Below are positions 1 to 11,599 of a DNA stretch of 64,000 nt, one piece after another. The number at the start of each line of letters is the position of its first letter. Within the stretch, counting starts at the first letter, position 1. The DNA comes from a candidate division SR1 bacterium (GTDB lineage: Bacteria > Patescibacteriota > Gracilibacteria > Absconditabacterales > Absconditicoccaceae). The stretch is taken from the NCBI GenBank assembly GCA_026397475.1, contig JAPLUT010000008.1:88179-152178 (forward strand), given 5' to 3'. Below the pieces are notes generated by a model. It was not told the DNA's origin and made no database searches. It saw only the letters and a program-made list of their open reading frames with translations. A program made the position numbers and the translations under genes.

Positions 1-256
1 AAGTGACTTTTGCTCATCGAGCGCATCAGAGCATGGCAAAGATTCAGAAAAGTCATCGCGTAATTAATTTTTTTGTTTTTAACATCAGCTGAGCTAATGG
101 GGTAAAATATACTTATATATACCGTATAGTATATAAACACAAGTAAAAATATCAAATGGAAATCATTTATTTTCATTTTTATATTATAAGAAAAATAATT
201 GCTTTTTTGAGTGAATTAACTATTGTTTAGGCACATTTAGATATTTGTCAAATATA
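1..256. other. Left edge, no recognised gene
   Basis: One frame is open from base 1 to a TAA at 61-63 (reading TGA as Gly) and could be the last 20 codons of a gene cut by the window edge, but the peptide is too short to identify. The rest, to the first start codon, is very AT-rich with runs of alternating A and T. I see no RNA gene in it. Confidence 0.3.
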
Positions 257-1201
257 ATGCATTTAGATTCTAAAAAGAAAAACTTCCTTAAGGTCCCTAA
301 AATAAAAGATACTTTGGTTACCTACAAAGAAATTGCGAGAGATAACATCATTTCTATTTTTCAATTAGATGATTATTCCAAGCTCAGCCCCTTTGAGGCT
401 TTTTTGGAAAATGGTGATCATGGAGCAGAGCATACCTATAATGTTTTTAAGAAGTCTTTGGAAATTGCTGAGGCAGTAGAAAAAGATTCTGCTGTTTCCA
501 TAGATAAAGAATTATTATATATGATGAGTGCTATGCATGATAGCTGAAGGTTCCGTTTACCTATATATAAAGAGTGAGATACAGAAAAACAGCAACAAGC
601 AAAGGAAAATAAAAGAAAAAAATCTGAAAGAGAACATGCTCGTTATGGGGTAGCACAAGTAAAATTATGAATCAAAAAACTTAAAGAAAAAAATATTATG
701 ATATCAGATGAGGATCAAAAGAAAATTGAAGATTACGTTTTAAATCACGATTTTTTTAACGAGAGATTAGAATGAGATAGGTATCATGAACCAGTTAGTT
801 TGGAATGACAGATTGTAAGATTAGCAGACAGAATCAGCGTCCCCGTTGGGGAGGAAATTAAAAGATATCGAGAAACGGGGAAAAGATTAGGGACTCCATA
901 TTTCAAAAAAAATATAACTTGGAAAGAGAGAATTGATTTCAGTTTTGTAAATATGTGAGAATATATTAAAAATAAAACCTTTGATGAATTTACATTTTTT
1001 TTGGCACTTTTATCTCAGGTTCCTTGAGACTTTTCTCATCCACTATTGGCAGAAATTTACAAACAATGGTGAAGTAATAAAGACCAGGCAATAAGCTGTA
1101 TTTTGCAGATTGCAGAAGACGAATCATATAACAAGGAAGATATTCAGAAAATGAAGCTATTGATAAACGCATATCTTGAATATTTTAAAATCCATTTTTA
1201 G
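257..1201 (+). CDS. HD-domain metal-dependent phosphohydrolase
   Basis: The 314-residue product has the histidine and aspartate pattern of the HD superfamily: His55 and His59 in NGDHGAEH, the HD pair at about 94-95 (MHDSG), and a later Asp in IVRLADRISV. HD proteins hydrolyse phosphate esters of nucleotides or signalling nucleotides using bound metal; the substrate here cannot be told. Glycines encoded by TGA occur directly after the HD pair and at several later sites, so under the standard code the gene would look cut after about 100 codons. ATG 257 is preferred; a TTG at 245 is in frame. The next gene follows after 18 bases, so the two are probably co-transcribed. Confidence 0.7.
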
Positions 1202-1219
1202 TTTTTATAGAGAAATAAA

Positions 1220-1729
1220 ATGAAGGTAGTTTTTTGTGGGGCACACGGAGTAGGTAAAAGCACATTAAGCAAAATATTATCAGAAAAGTTATGATCTCCC
1301 ATTTTGCATGATATTGTGGTTGATGCCCATAAGCTTGGATTTGTCATAAACGAAAATACGCCAATGGAGACCCAAATGTGGCTTACGGGGAAACAATTAG
1401 AACAAGAAAAGATACATAAAAAATTCGTAGGAGATAAATGTATATTTGATTATTATGTGTATGCAGAAGCATTAAATATGGATAGAGAAATGACTAATGT
1501 TATTAAAAAAATAGCTCTCCAGACTCATGCTTACGATCACGTATTTTTTATAAAGCCAGAATTTCCTATTGAGGATGATGGCTTGAGAAGTACAAATGTT
1601 GAGTTTCAGTCTATCGTACATGGCGTCTATGAAAATTTTTTACAGGAACATAATATCCCATATACACAACTTACCGGAAGCGTAGAGGAAAGAATGGAAC
1701 AAGTATATAATAAGTTGGAACCTAGATAA
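1220..1729 (+). CDS. Small AAA/P-loop ATPase (NadR/AAA_28-like)
   Basis: The 169-residue protein starts with a Walker A motif at residues 7-14 (GAHGVGKS) immediately after the first beta strand. An FDYYVYAEAL segment near residue 80 resembles the region after Walker B in AAA_28 ATPases and kinases. The single TGA codon (1291-1293) lies in EKLGSP, shortly after the P-loop. The domain fits a small nucleotide or metabolite kinase, or an ATPase related to the NadR kinase domain. The substrate is unknown. It sits 18 bases behind the HD phosphohydrolase, which suggests a shared role in nucleotide or cofactor turnover; that link is inference. Confidence 0.65.
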
Positions 1730-1811
1730 GTAACAAAGCAAATATCATTGATTTTATGACTATTTTTCATACCTTATTAAAGCTATCTATCTTTTATCCC
1801 TATCATTACTC

Positions 1812-2030
1812 ATGATTTCGGACCTCAAAAAATTTGAACAAACTCGTAAAACCAATATAGCAAATACAATATGAAGTAGCTTATGGTTAGGGGTTGAAGA
1901 GCTTTCTCGTGCAGTCAGTGGGAATAAAAAGTCTAATCCAAAATGACAAACTTTGGCAAAAAATCAGATTTCTCCAGCACTTGATAAATATGAAACAGCT
2001 AGGATAGAGAGACATAAAAAACAAGGATAG
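1812..2030 (+). CDS. Small hypothetical protein
   Basis: A 72-codon frame with two in-frame TGA glycines runs from ATG 1812 to TAG 2030 and ends 23 bases before the arfB-like gene. The predicted peptide is hydrophilic, rich in Lys, Ser and Asn, and without a membrane segment. I recognise no family. It is kept because it fills the gap in the same orientation and only exists when TGA is read as glycine, but short frames of this length can occur by chance. Confidence 0.35.
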
Positions 2031-2053
2031 GCTTTATTTTCAAAAAGAAAATA

Positions 2054-2479
2054 ATGAATGCTGATGAAATCATAGAAGATATAATCAATAAGGAACTTCA
2101 TTTTCATTTTGCAAAAAGTGGTGGACCGGGTGGTCAAAATGTAAACAAGAGAGAAACGAAGGCGGAATTATATTTCAATATCAACGACTCACAAAATCTT
2201 ACTCCTGAACAAAAACAAAGACTGATTGTTGTCGGTGGAAATATGGTGCATCATGAGGAATCTATCCTTATCATGACCTGCAAAGAAGAGCGCTATCAAA
2301 ACGCAAATAAAGAAAAAGTGACACATCACTTCAGGCAGCTCTTAGAAAAAATTCTTTCAGAACCTGAAAAAAGAATCGCTACTAAGATTCCAAAAAATGA
2401 GCGCGAAGGTCGTATCAAAGAAAAAAAGATTGCCAGTAAAATTAAGCAGTCGAGACGTATTCCTCCACTAGACTACTAG
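2054..2479 (+). CDS. arfB: ArfB-like peptidyl-tRNA hydrolase (class I release-factor domain)
   Basis: The 141-residue protein carries the GGQ catalytic motif of class I release factors in SGGPGGQNVNK (residues about 22-32) and has a basic tail rich in Lys and Arg. Length and layout match ArfB (YaeJ), which enters stalled ribosomes through its basic tail and hydrolyses peptidyl-tRNA independently of a stop codon. It lacks the stop-codon-recognition domain of RF1/RF2, so it is not a full release factor. Such a rescue factor is notable in a genome where UGA is a sense codon. No in-frame TGA is used. It precedes argS by 48 bases that are filled with an AT-rich repeat. Confidence 0.8.
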   Translation: MNADEIIEDIINKELHFHFAKSGGPGGQNVNKRETKAELYFNINDSQNLTPEQKQRLIVVGGNMVHHEESILIMTCKEERYQNANKEKVTHHFRQLLEKILSEPEKRIATKIPKNEREGRIKEKKIASKIKQSRRIPPLDY

Positions 2480-2527
2480 GAATTACAAAATTTAAAATTA
2501 CAAATTTAAAATTTAAAATTATTCCCT
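2480..2527. repeat. AT-rich AATTTAAAATT-type intergenic repeat
   Basis: The gap before argS is a chain of AATTTAAAATT-like units. Similar strings recur at 7783-7870, 11489-11590, 13779-13880, 27504-27660, 39072-39249, 39600-39670 and 44772-44815, always in gaps or at gene ends. Confidence 0.6.
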
Positions 2528-4417
2528 ATGCTTTCGACATACCAACACCACTTCGCTACAGAACTAGCAAAACATATTGAGTTATCAGTATCAGAAATTT
2601 TATCATTGATAGAAATTCCTCCAGAAAATATTCCTGGAGATTTAGCATTTCCTTGTTTCCAACTTGCTAAACAAGCAAAGCAAGCGCCCAATCTCCTCGC
2701 GAAACAATTTGCAGAAAAATTCAGTTCACCATTTTTCGCAAAATTCGAAGCAGTCGGTGGGTATCTAAATGCAAGTATTAATAAGGCAACATTCATCACC
2801 GAATTTTTTTCTTCAACTCCGAATTCTGAATTCTGAATTCTAAATTCCAAAACGAAAGTTTTGGTAGAGTATATGAGCGCAAATCCAAACAAGCCATTGC
2901 ATATAGGACAAGCGAGAAATGTGTGTATCGGTGATAGTGTAAGAAGAATTTATGAGTATCTAAAATACGATGTTACCAGTGCTGATTATGGTGATGATAG
3001 CGGAGTGAATATTGGCTATAATATAGTAGGACATTTGTTTTATGGTATTCCCGTAGAGACAGAAAAAAAGTTTGATCATTACTGCGGAGAGATTTACGTG
3101 AAGATGAGGAAGCTCGAAGAAGATCAAATTTTCACGAAAAGATTGTCAGAAACATTACTTAAAATAGAAGAAGATACTGACCCAGAAATCAAAAAATTAC
3201 ATCAGAAATATACCCAGGACTGTACTCATCAACAGATGGTGAGCTGCCGAAGGATGGGGGCATATTTCGAGCTTGTAGCCTGGGAAACAAATATCCTGCA
3301 CTTGAAGTTTTTCACTGAAGCGATGGACATCCTCAAAGAGAAATGATTTGTAAAATACGCCGATGAAGGTGATGCAAAATGATGTCGAATTCTTGATCTC
3401 TCTAGTCTTCCCGAGTACGCAAAAGAAGAAAAACAATATCAAATCATGATCAAGTCAGATGGCTTAGCAACCTATGTTGCAAAAGATATTGCCTTCGCGA
3501 TGTGGAAGCTTTGATACATGGATAAAAATTTTGGATATGAACAGGTATGGCAAGATCCTAGAGGAGTTGATATGTATACAACTACAGCAGATAGCGCACA
3601 AGGAAAAGAGCATACATTTGGAAACTATGATATCGCTATTACTGTTATTGATTATAGACAGATTCCACCCCAGACAATTGTTGGATCCGCATTAAAACTT
3701 ATGGGACACAATAAAAAAGAAAAACAATATTTGCCACTTGGATATGGCGTCGTGTATCTTACTCCACAAACTCTTTTGAAGCTCAAATATGAATTGAGTC
3801 CTGAAGAGCAAAAAGAGAAAAGATTGCCTTTTGCGAGTAGGAAATGACGAACCGTAACTATTGATGAGATGCTAGATATGTTGCATGAAAAAGCATATAC
3901 GGAAACCAAAGAAAGAAATGCAGATAAAGACGAACAACGACTTCATCATGTTGCAGAATCATTAGCAATTTCAGCTTTGAGATTTTTCTTAATCAGGGGT
4001 GATATCGTTAAAGATATTGTTTTCGATCTTGATGAGGCGATGGATATGCAAGGAGAAACTTGAGCTTACATTCTGTATACTGGAGCGAGGATGCAGAGTA
4101 TTGTCGATAGCGTTACTTGAGCAAGCAAAAAAATAGATTATTCTTTATTACAGACAGAAGAAGAATTCTCACTAATAAAAAAAATAAGCACTTTCGATGA
4201 GATGATTTTAAAAGCAAAAGAAGATTTAGCACCACATTATATAGCAAAATATTGCTTTGATTTATGTCAGCTTGTAAACAGTTATTATGCTCATACCAAG
4301 ATATTAGTTGATGATGAAAATGTTAAAATAGCTAGAATTGCTCTATTACAAAAAGTAATAGAAGCATTAAAACAGGCAATGAACTTGATAGGTATGGTAT
4401 TTGTAGAGCGCATGTAA
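2528..4417 (+). CDS. argS: Arginyl-tRNA synthetase
   Basis: The 629-residue product charges tRNA-Arg. The class I HIGH signature appears as HIGQ in NKPLHIGQARN following VEYMSANP, the usual ArgRS context. The characteristic C-terminus ends in VERM. At least seven in-frame TGA codons fall at glycine positions. Between the N-terminal additional domain and the catalytic domain (2815-2860) the frame passes through GAATTCTGAATTCTAAATT-type repeat DNA, adding roughly 12 residues (NSEFGILNS...) that are not part of the family; this element also occurs in gaps. The gene is intact despite the insertion. ATG 2528 gives the expected start of the N-terminal domain. Confidence 0.93.
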
Positions 4418-4547
4418 TTCAATAATTTAATTAACGAATTAAAATATTACGGATTTCGAATTGCGAATTAAACTGAAGATACACAAATCCGTAATTCGTA
4501 ATTCGTAATCAAGTAATTAAATAATTTATTTTATAAATAATGGAGTT
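4418..4547. repeat. Intergenic inverted repeat of ATTACG/CGTAAT units
   Basis: The argS-tyrS gap contains ATTACGGATTT near 4447 and its complement AAATCCGTAAT near 4485, with extra AATTCGTAATTCGTAAT copies behind. It can fold into a hairpin but has no T-run, so it is a repeat rather than a clear terminator. Confidence 0.5.
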
Positions 4548-5888
4548 ATGAAGTTGCGTGAGGAGTTAGAAAAACGTGGTTTAGTGTATCAGTTTACTGA
4601 TGAAAAATTATTTGATCTCTACGAAAAATGAGGTCAGAAATTTTATTGTGGATTTGATCCTACAGCAGATTCTCTTCAGCTCGGAAATTTTGTAAGTTTC
4701 ATGACAGCCGTAAATTTTATGAAAAGAAAAAATACTTTTGTATTGATCATTTGATGAGCTACGGGGATGATAGGAGATCCAAGTTTTAAGGCGACCGATA
4801 GGGCGATGCTTGACGAAAAGACCTTGAGACATAATCAACAAGCCATTACAAAACAAGTACAAACAATTCTTGAAAATCTCAAAACCATTAGTTGATATGA
4901 CTTTAAATTTGAGGTAATTAACAACTATGATTTTTACAAAGATATGAGTATTTTTGAGTTTCTTAGTTCCGCAGGAAAATATATTACCGTCAATAATATG
5001 CTGAGCAAAGAGTCCGTTAAAAAAAGAATTGAAGATCCAGAAATGAGTATTACCTATACCGAGTTTAGTTACATGCTCCTTCAGGGATATGACTTTCTTA
5101 CTTTGTATGAAAAGCATAAGGTTAAATTGCAGATCGGATGATCTGATCAACGAGGGAATATGGTGACAGGGACAGAAATGATTAGAAAGAAACTAGGAGG
5201 TGAAGCACAGTCATTTGTGATGACCTTTCCATTAATTACAGACTCAACAGGAAAAAAATTCTGAAAATCTGAAGGAAATGCTATTTTCCTTGATCCCAAT
5301 AAGACCAGTCCTTATTTCGCATATCAATACTTCATGAATACCACAGATGAGGATGTTGAAAAATATCTCAAGATATTCACACTTTTGGATTTCGATACCG
5401 TAGAAGAAATTGTTAATAAACACAAACAGGATCCATCCCTCAGATATGGGCAAAAACAGTTAGCAAACTATTTAATTAGTACGGTATATGGAGAAGAAGC
5501 AGCAGCCCAATCAATCAAGATTTCAGAAATTCTTTTTGGTCAAAATGATAAGTTAGCGACCATTAAAACTATGTCCAAATATGATTTACTTGCGCTTCAA
5601 AAAGAAACGGGAGGAATTAATATAACAATTCAGAATTCAGAATTCATAATTCAGGATTGAAATATTCCCGCATCTAAAGAACTTAAAGTACTCGATCTAT
5701 TCACTCAAAGTGGACTTACAGAATCCAATGGTGAGGCAAAAAAATTACTTGCATCAGGGGCATTATACTGTAACGAGAATAAAGTTATCGATCTCCAACA
5801 TATAGTTAAAAAGGAAGATTTTATAAATGGAGCACTTCTCCTAAGAAAAGGAAAAAAACAGTATAAACTTATTATCTATAAGGTATAA
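4548..5888 (+). CDS. tyrS: Tyrosyl-tRNA synthetase
   Basis: The 446-residue enzyme charges tRNA-Tyr. Visible motifs are [15 protein letters not shown] (HIGH-like region), [11 protein letters not shown], the tyrosine-binding loop QIGGSDQRGN, KFGKSEGNA (KMSKS equivalent) and a C-terminal S4-type RNA-binding region. Seven of the 32 glycines I count are TGA, including both glycines before ATG, one in GGSDQ and one in the KFGKS loop, so the recoding is fixed by conserved chemistry. Near 5630-5658 the frame runs through an AATTCAGAATTCATAATTCAGG repeat that adds about ten residues ahead of the S4 region. A GGAG lies 5 bases before ATG 4548. Confidence 0.95.
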
Positions 5889-6081
5889 AACTATTTATAC
5901 ATATCAATGGCACATAAAATCAGGGGGCGAAATTCTCTGATTTTTGTCTATGTTGTCTATTCGTTTGTCCAGGTCATATGTGCCAAGTATATTCATTTTC
6001 CTCTTGCATTAATTTCCTAAAAAGATAGAAAATGGTGTTTTAGTCTTTTTCGTTATTTATTTATTTATATTATAGGAGCAG

Positions 6082-7782
6082 ATGAAAATTAGTAAACAAA
6101 CAAGTTTTGCGATATTATTTATCGTATCGTTGATATTTGTGTTTTTTGTAGGAAGAACGTTCAATGCAGAAACAGGAACGAGAAGCTTCATGCTTACATT
6201 AAATGGGGTATCGCATTTCAGGAAAGGACTTGATGTATCCGGAGGAACCAGATTGGTCTACAAAATTTCCTATGATAAATATGAAAAAGTATATACCAAT
6301 AGTACAGAACTTGCTGCAGTCAAAAAAACAATAGAGACTATTATTATGAAAAATATTGATAGCAGAATTTCTAAACTAGGAGTGAGTGACTATAAAGCTT
6401 ACGTTCAAAAACTCGATAATCAAAATTATATTGTCGTAGAGATTGGAGGTATCGCTGATCTTGATCAGGCAAAAGAATTAATAGGAAAAACGCTTGAGCT
6501 TGAATTCAAACTTCAAAATCCTAATAAGCCTACCAAAGCCACAATTGCAGCAAGAAAGGTACTAGCAAATCAAGTCCTTGCTGAGGTAACAAAAAATCCA
6601 GAAAATATTCAGAAGCTCCTTGAGGGAAGAATGTCTGAAAATATTTATCACAGTATATATACAGGAAATACTTTAGATCAATTGCCTGATCTGTATAAAA
6701 ATAATCCTAAATTGCTTGATAATGCAACCATAGGAAAACTCTATGGACTCATAGAAGGTACGTATGCTACCATCTACCAACAGAGCAATAATGCTCTTAC
6801 GCAAGGTACAGGGACAAAATTAGATGGATATACTATGTTTCGTGTGATAGACAAAAAACAAGGGAAAGATATTTCATGAAATATTGCAACCGTATATGTA
6901 TTTGAAGATGTTTTCGTTCAAGATAGAGAGACATGGGTGCCAGCAACCGATGGAGAAAATATTCTTAATGGAGCATATTTCAAATATGCAAGTACTTCAG
7001 CTTCAGAAGTTGGAGAACCCGTGGTAGTAATCAATTTAGATGACAAGGGAAAAGAGGTCTTCTGTAATGTGACACAGGCAAATATAAATAAGCCTATGGC
7101 AATCTTTGTAGGAGGGAATCTCCTTACTGCTCCAAATATTCAAAGCAAAATATGTGGAGGTACTGCAGAGATAAATGGATCGTTCACGTCAGATTCTGCT
7201 AGACAACTTTCCAATGCATTAAATGAAGGAACCTTGCCTGCACCATTGATTTTGATGCAAGAAGAAAAAATAAGTCCATCGCTTGGAGATAATGCACTAA
7301 CATGAGCATTACGAGCAGGATTAGCATGACTGATTGGTATCATGATATTCCTTTATTTTATGTACGGATATAAAAAAATGATACTTACGGGTATCATGCT
7401 GATAGCATTTCTAACAGTACTTGCTGCGATTATGAAACTTACAGATTATGCTTTATCGCTAAGTGGTATAGCTGCCATTATCCTTTCTATAGGAATGTGA
7501 GTGGATGCAAATATCTTGATCTATGAAAGATTACGTGAGGAGCTTAAAGAATGAAAAAGCATATCATGAGCAATTGATACAGCAAAAGATAGAAGCCGAT
7601 CAGCTATTAGAGATGGTCAGATTAGTACAGGACTTATAGCATTCGTCCTTTTCTCTATGGGAACAAATATGTTCAAATGATTCTGATCTATGATGATTAT
7701 AACTATGTTGCTTACGTTATTGTTCAATGTGCCGTTAACAAAAATACTTCTTCATGCTTTTTATGACAAAAAGACAAATTAA
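6082..7782 (+). CDS. secD: Protein translocase subunit SecD
   Basis: The 566-residue membrane protein belongs to the SecDF family, which uses the proton gradient to help pull proteins through SecYEG. It has an N-terminal membrane helix, the D1 motif GLDVSGGTRLVYK, a long periplasmic part and a C-terminal set of membrane helices carrying GMGVDANILIYERLREEL (family motif GMAVDANVLIFERIREEL). Eight or so TGA codons fall in the C-terminal part and all are glycine sites. GGAG is placed 7 bases before ATG 6082. No secF follows; the next gene is an unrelated large membrane protein, so SecF must lie elsewhere or be absent. Confidence 0.92.
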
Positions 7783-7873
7783 TAAAATTAAAATATTAGT
7801 AAAATTAAAACATTCATCATAGCATTCAACTTTTTAATCTTCTAAATCTTTTAATCTTTTAATTGTCTCCTCC

Positions 7874-10800
7874 ATGAAACAAAAAATCTTTTTGATCATC
7901 GGTATTTTGCTTTTAAGCTTTTTCTGAATGAGCATCTATAACGAGTTTATGGCAAATCATACCTATTACCAAGGGATGATTGCAAACTGGGATAACCGGA
8001 AACTAGTTCTCCGGAGCATTATTGCAGTATGTATTCCCATCGTGTATATCGTGAAATCAAAAATGTTTTCTGTTAAGAAATTCTTCATGTATATTATTCC
8101 TTTGACGCTTATAATATATAGTACTGCATTCACACTAATCAAAGATAGTATTGTTGGAGGATCAGCATGATTTATTATACTTGCGCTCAATACCCTAATA
8201 CTGTATTTTCTTGGTCTCTATATTATTGTAGGATTGACGGCATTTGGAACGCGAATATCAAAAAAATATATTAAATTTAAAGAAACAAGACGACAAGAGA
8301 TGCTTCTCAATTTCTGAATGGGATTAGGAATATTTCTTCTTATAGTGTATATCATGTCTATGGTGCATCTTATTCGAGGCGCACTCATCTGGATTATTTT
8401 CATAGGACTTGGGTACATGGTTTGGCGCATGAAGGACGATATGCTTCCTTACCAAAGCATTATTAGTGATATTGCAGCTGAGTTTAAATCAGATAAATTA
8501 AAGGATAATCGATGGAAATGGTTGGGTGTTATTTTGCTCGCTATTTCAATAATTTACTATCTATATGGATTTCAATTATCATTCATCCCATATTCAACTG
8601 CTTGGGATGCAAATCACGAATATATGTATACACCCAAAGTGATAGCACTGAGTCATGGGGTAATCCGATGAAATGTATGACCGGCTACTTTAGCACCAGG
8701 ATTGTGGCACATTTTCATTACTTTCTTTTTTGCTCTTATTCAGCCTATCAAGAGCCGATTTTGGATGTCTCCTGATACAATAGCTGTGGCAATGAACTTT
8801 CTTAGTGGTATATTTGTTCTTATTTTTGGAACAGGACTTATTAAAGAAGTATTAGGATATTTCTCTCCAAAGAAATCCGAAGAAGACGATCTTACTACAA
8901 CAATTGGTATGTATAGCGGATGGATGATGTTGCTCTTTTGGCTTACAAGTTGAATGGGGGCGTTTCTAGTATTTGTTGATAATAAAACAGATCTTGGGGT
9001 TATGGCATTAACAATATTGGCAATCCTTTCTGGATTTGTATTTCTTAAACATATTTTGGATAATCGTGAACAGGGGCTCAAACTTCATCGAGATTCTTTA
9101 AAGTACATCATTATTTCATGAACGATGTTTGCATGGGCACTTATAGCTAAACAAACAGCATTTATAGATATCGCTTTATTTGGATTATTGCTTATTGGTC
9201 TTTGGATAGATAGCATTATTGCTATAGGATTGGGGATCATAACCGTAGGAATGACAGGAATTTTGCAAATAGCAAATGCGCAAGATATGATGACTCCTGC
9301 TGTGGGAAAATATGTAGCATTGGTGTGATTATTGGTAGTTGTTGGAGGAATATTTAAAATGATGAGAAACAAAGACAAAGATCAATGAAATCTGTCAGAC
9401 AAAAAAAGATTATTAAAATATATTCTCGTTCGAGGAGTTGCTCTTATAGCAAACGTATTGATTTTCAAATGACCAAATATTCTAATTAATGAAATTAAGT
9501 CTGGTACTTTTAGTCCTTGAAATTTAATTAAAAGCACCTTATTGTTACAAACGAATCATCAAAAAAAATTATTGGCAGCTACGGACATAGCAGCATTAAC
9601 ACAACAAACAAATGTAGATACCATGATAGTTAATTCTGCAATACTTACACCAGCACAATGTAAACAAACAACATTTACGAAAGAAGAATTGAGTGGTGGT
9701 ACAAGAAAGGCTATTCTTAGTAATGAAGATGTCTGAAGATATGTGGGGTATGGATGGAAAGAAATTACAAAAGGGGCCGGATTAAATCTATGATATGGCT
9801 TACTTAGATTTTTCTATCCAAGTAATAACACATGTTACGGTATAGACAGACAAGCAAAAATGTTGTGTAATAATGCACAAGCAATAGAAAGCTTCAGTGT
9901 CCCAACATTGGAAACATTATTCGCAAAATCTAAGCCAGGAACAATCGTATATGGTCTTCTTAGTTGAGCACTTGCAGAGTATAAAATAAAATGAGGCGGT
10001 ACGGGAACAGTAATCAATCCAGCTGAGTTTAGAGATCAAATAGTTTCATTAAGACAATATTATCAAAATCACGCTGTCAAAACAGATGTTGGGAAAGTAA
10101 GTATTCCTTATAGATATCTTGTCCCTTTCAATGTTACTTTCAATCGATCACTACAAAACTTAAGTAGTTATTATACTGATATAGGATTCGTATGGTTATT
10201 GATTTTGATGCTTTTGGTTCTTGGATTCCTCTATGCTGCATTCAACGCAAAACGCTTTAATCAAGACACTAATTTAGTCGCTCTTTCAAGCGTTACCATT
10301 ATCGGACGAGCTATTCGATGGATTATATGATGAGGTATCGTACGATATGGAATGGGACTTGTCGTTTGGACAATACTCTCCGTTGCTATGGTTCTCAGAG
10401 ATATGTTTAATCATTCCAAAGATGAGAAAGATAAGACTATGATATATATTATTATTTTCCTCTTTACTATTCGATGATTAGTACAATTGGTTCTCAATTT
10501 TGTGAGAATATCTTCACAAGGATGATGAGGACCTTTCCTTCGATATAAAATGAATAATGGAAAGATGGTAGAAATAACAAGTACGCTCCAACAAAAAGAA
10601 GTAGTCAAATCTGGATATGGACGAAAAGATGTTTTTGATCTTCAATTCCCTCATTACAACAAATTTATTAATTATGTAAAAAATAGAAAAGACGTCGATG
10701 GTGTTTTGGTCGCTGGGACGTATATGCAATACTTTCTAGACAATCAACATAATATAAGAGGAGATTGAATGTTGTCTCGATTCCGAGAACAAAATAGTGA

Positions 10801-11488
10801 TGGTAATCTTTGTAGGTCATATCAAAGAATTAGAAATAATAACGTTAAATATCTTGTTATTGATCCAAACATTGGAACGGTAGTTATGTGAGAATGAAAT
10901 GAGACTCTCTTCAATAGGTTCTTTGCAAAGAAAGATCCTGTTACAGGAAAAATTATAGATGATGGAGCCATCAGTAACTTAGTTAAGCTTCGAAAGGCAG
11001 GATATATTAATCTATTCTCTACAAATAATCTTTGAGCTAAATATGCGTTTACTTTGGATGATGCAACACTTATAGCAAAATTTGGTGCTATGTGACAAGA
11101 TGAACTTATATTGTTGAGAGCAAAACTTTCTATTGCTAGATTCTTTCCAGAAGCACAAACTTTGCTTAATTTCATAGGAGAAACTTTCGCAAATAGAATT
11201 GCTAATGGTGATGTAATATGAGATATCGCAGATGTGTATGGAAAGGATATTGATGCTAATAAGATATTTGCAACAGCACAAACAATACTAGGACAACAAT
11301 GAGTTTCTGAAGAGTTAACAAAAACTGTCGAGGGCTTGTCTCAAGACAATCGTTTGATTCTTGCTCAATACCTTGGACTGGTAAATCTTGCAAAATCCAA
11401 TAGTCCTCAATATCAAGAATTTATAAACAATATTATTGGGCAAAGTCTTGGTGGAGGAAGCCAGCTTATTGTGTTTGAATTAAATTAA
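7874..11488 (+). CDS. Large polytopic membrane protein, unknown function
   Basis: A single frame of 1204 residues exists once TGA is read as glycine (about 30 TGA codons). The first half has more than ten predicted membrane helices in two groups, with a soluble segment around residues 500-750, further helices around 775-895, and a soluble C-terminal third of about 300 residues. The stretch STAWDANHEYMYTPKVIAL followed by more helices loosely resembles the first periplasmic loop of GT-C-type glycosyltransferases, and the C-terminal DNQHNIRGDGML could be a binding loop; neither is enough for a call. It lies between secD and efp in the same orientation, separated from both by AT-rich repeats. 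Confidence 0.75.
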
Positions 11489-11599
11489 AAGATTAAAAAA
11501 TTATTAAAATTAAAAGATTTACAAACAAAAGATTAATACACAAAACTTTTTTATAATATTCTAAATATTCTAGTATTTTAATATTTTAATCACGAAGTA

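Noticed and set aside
2506..2892. Minus-strand frame over the start of argS
   Set aside because: It is the shadow of argS and contains translated GAATTC repeat; the plus-strand frame has the family motifs.
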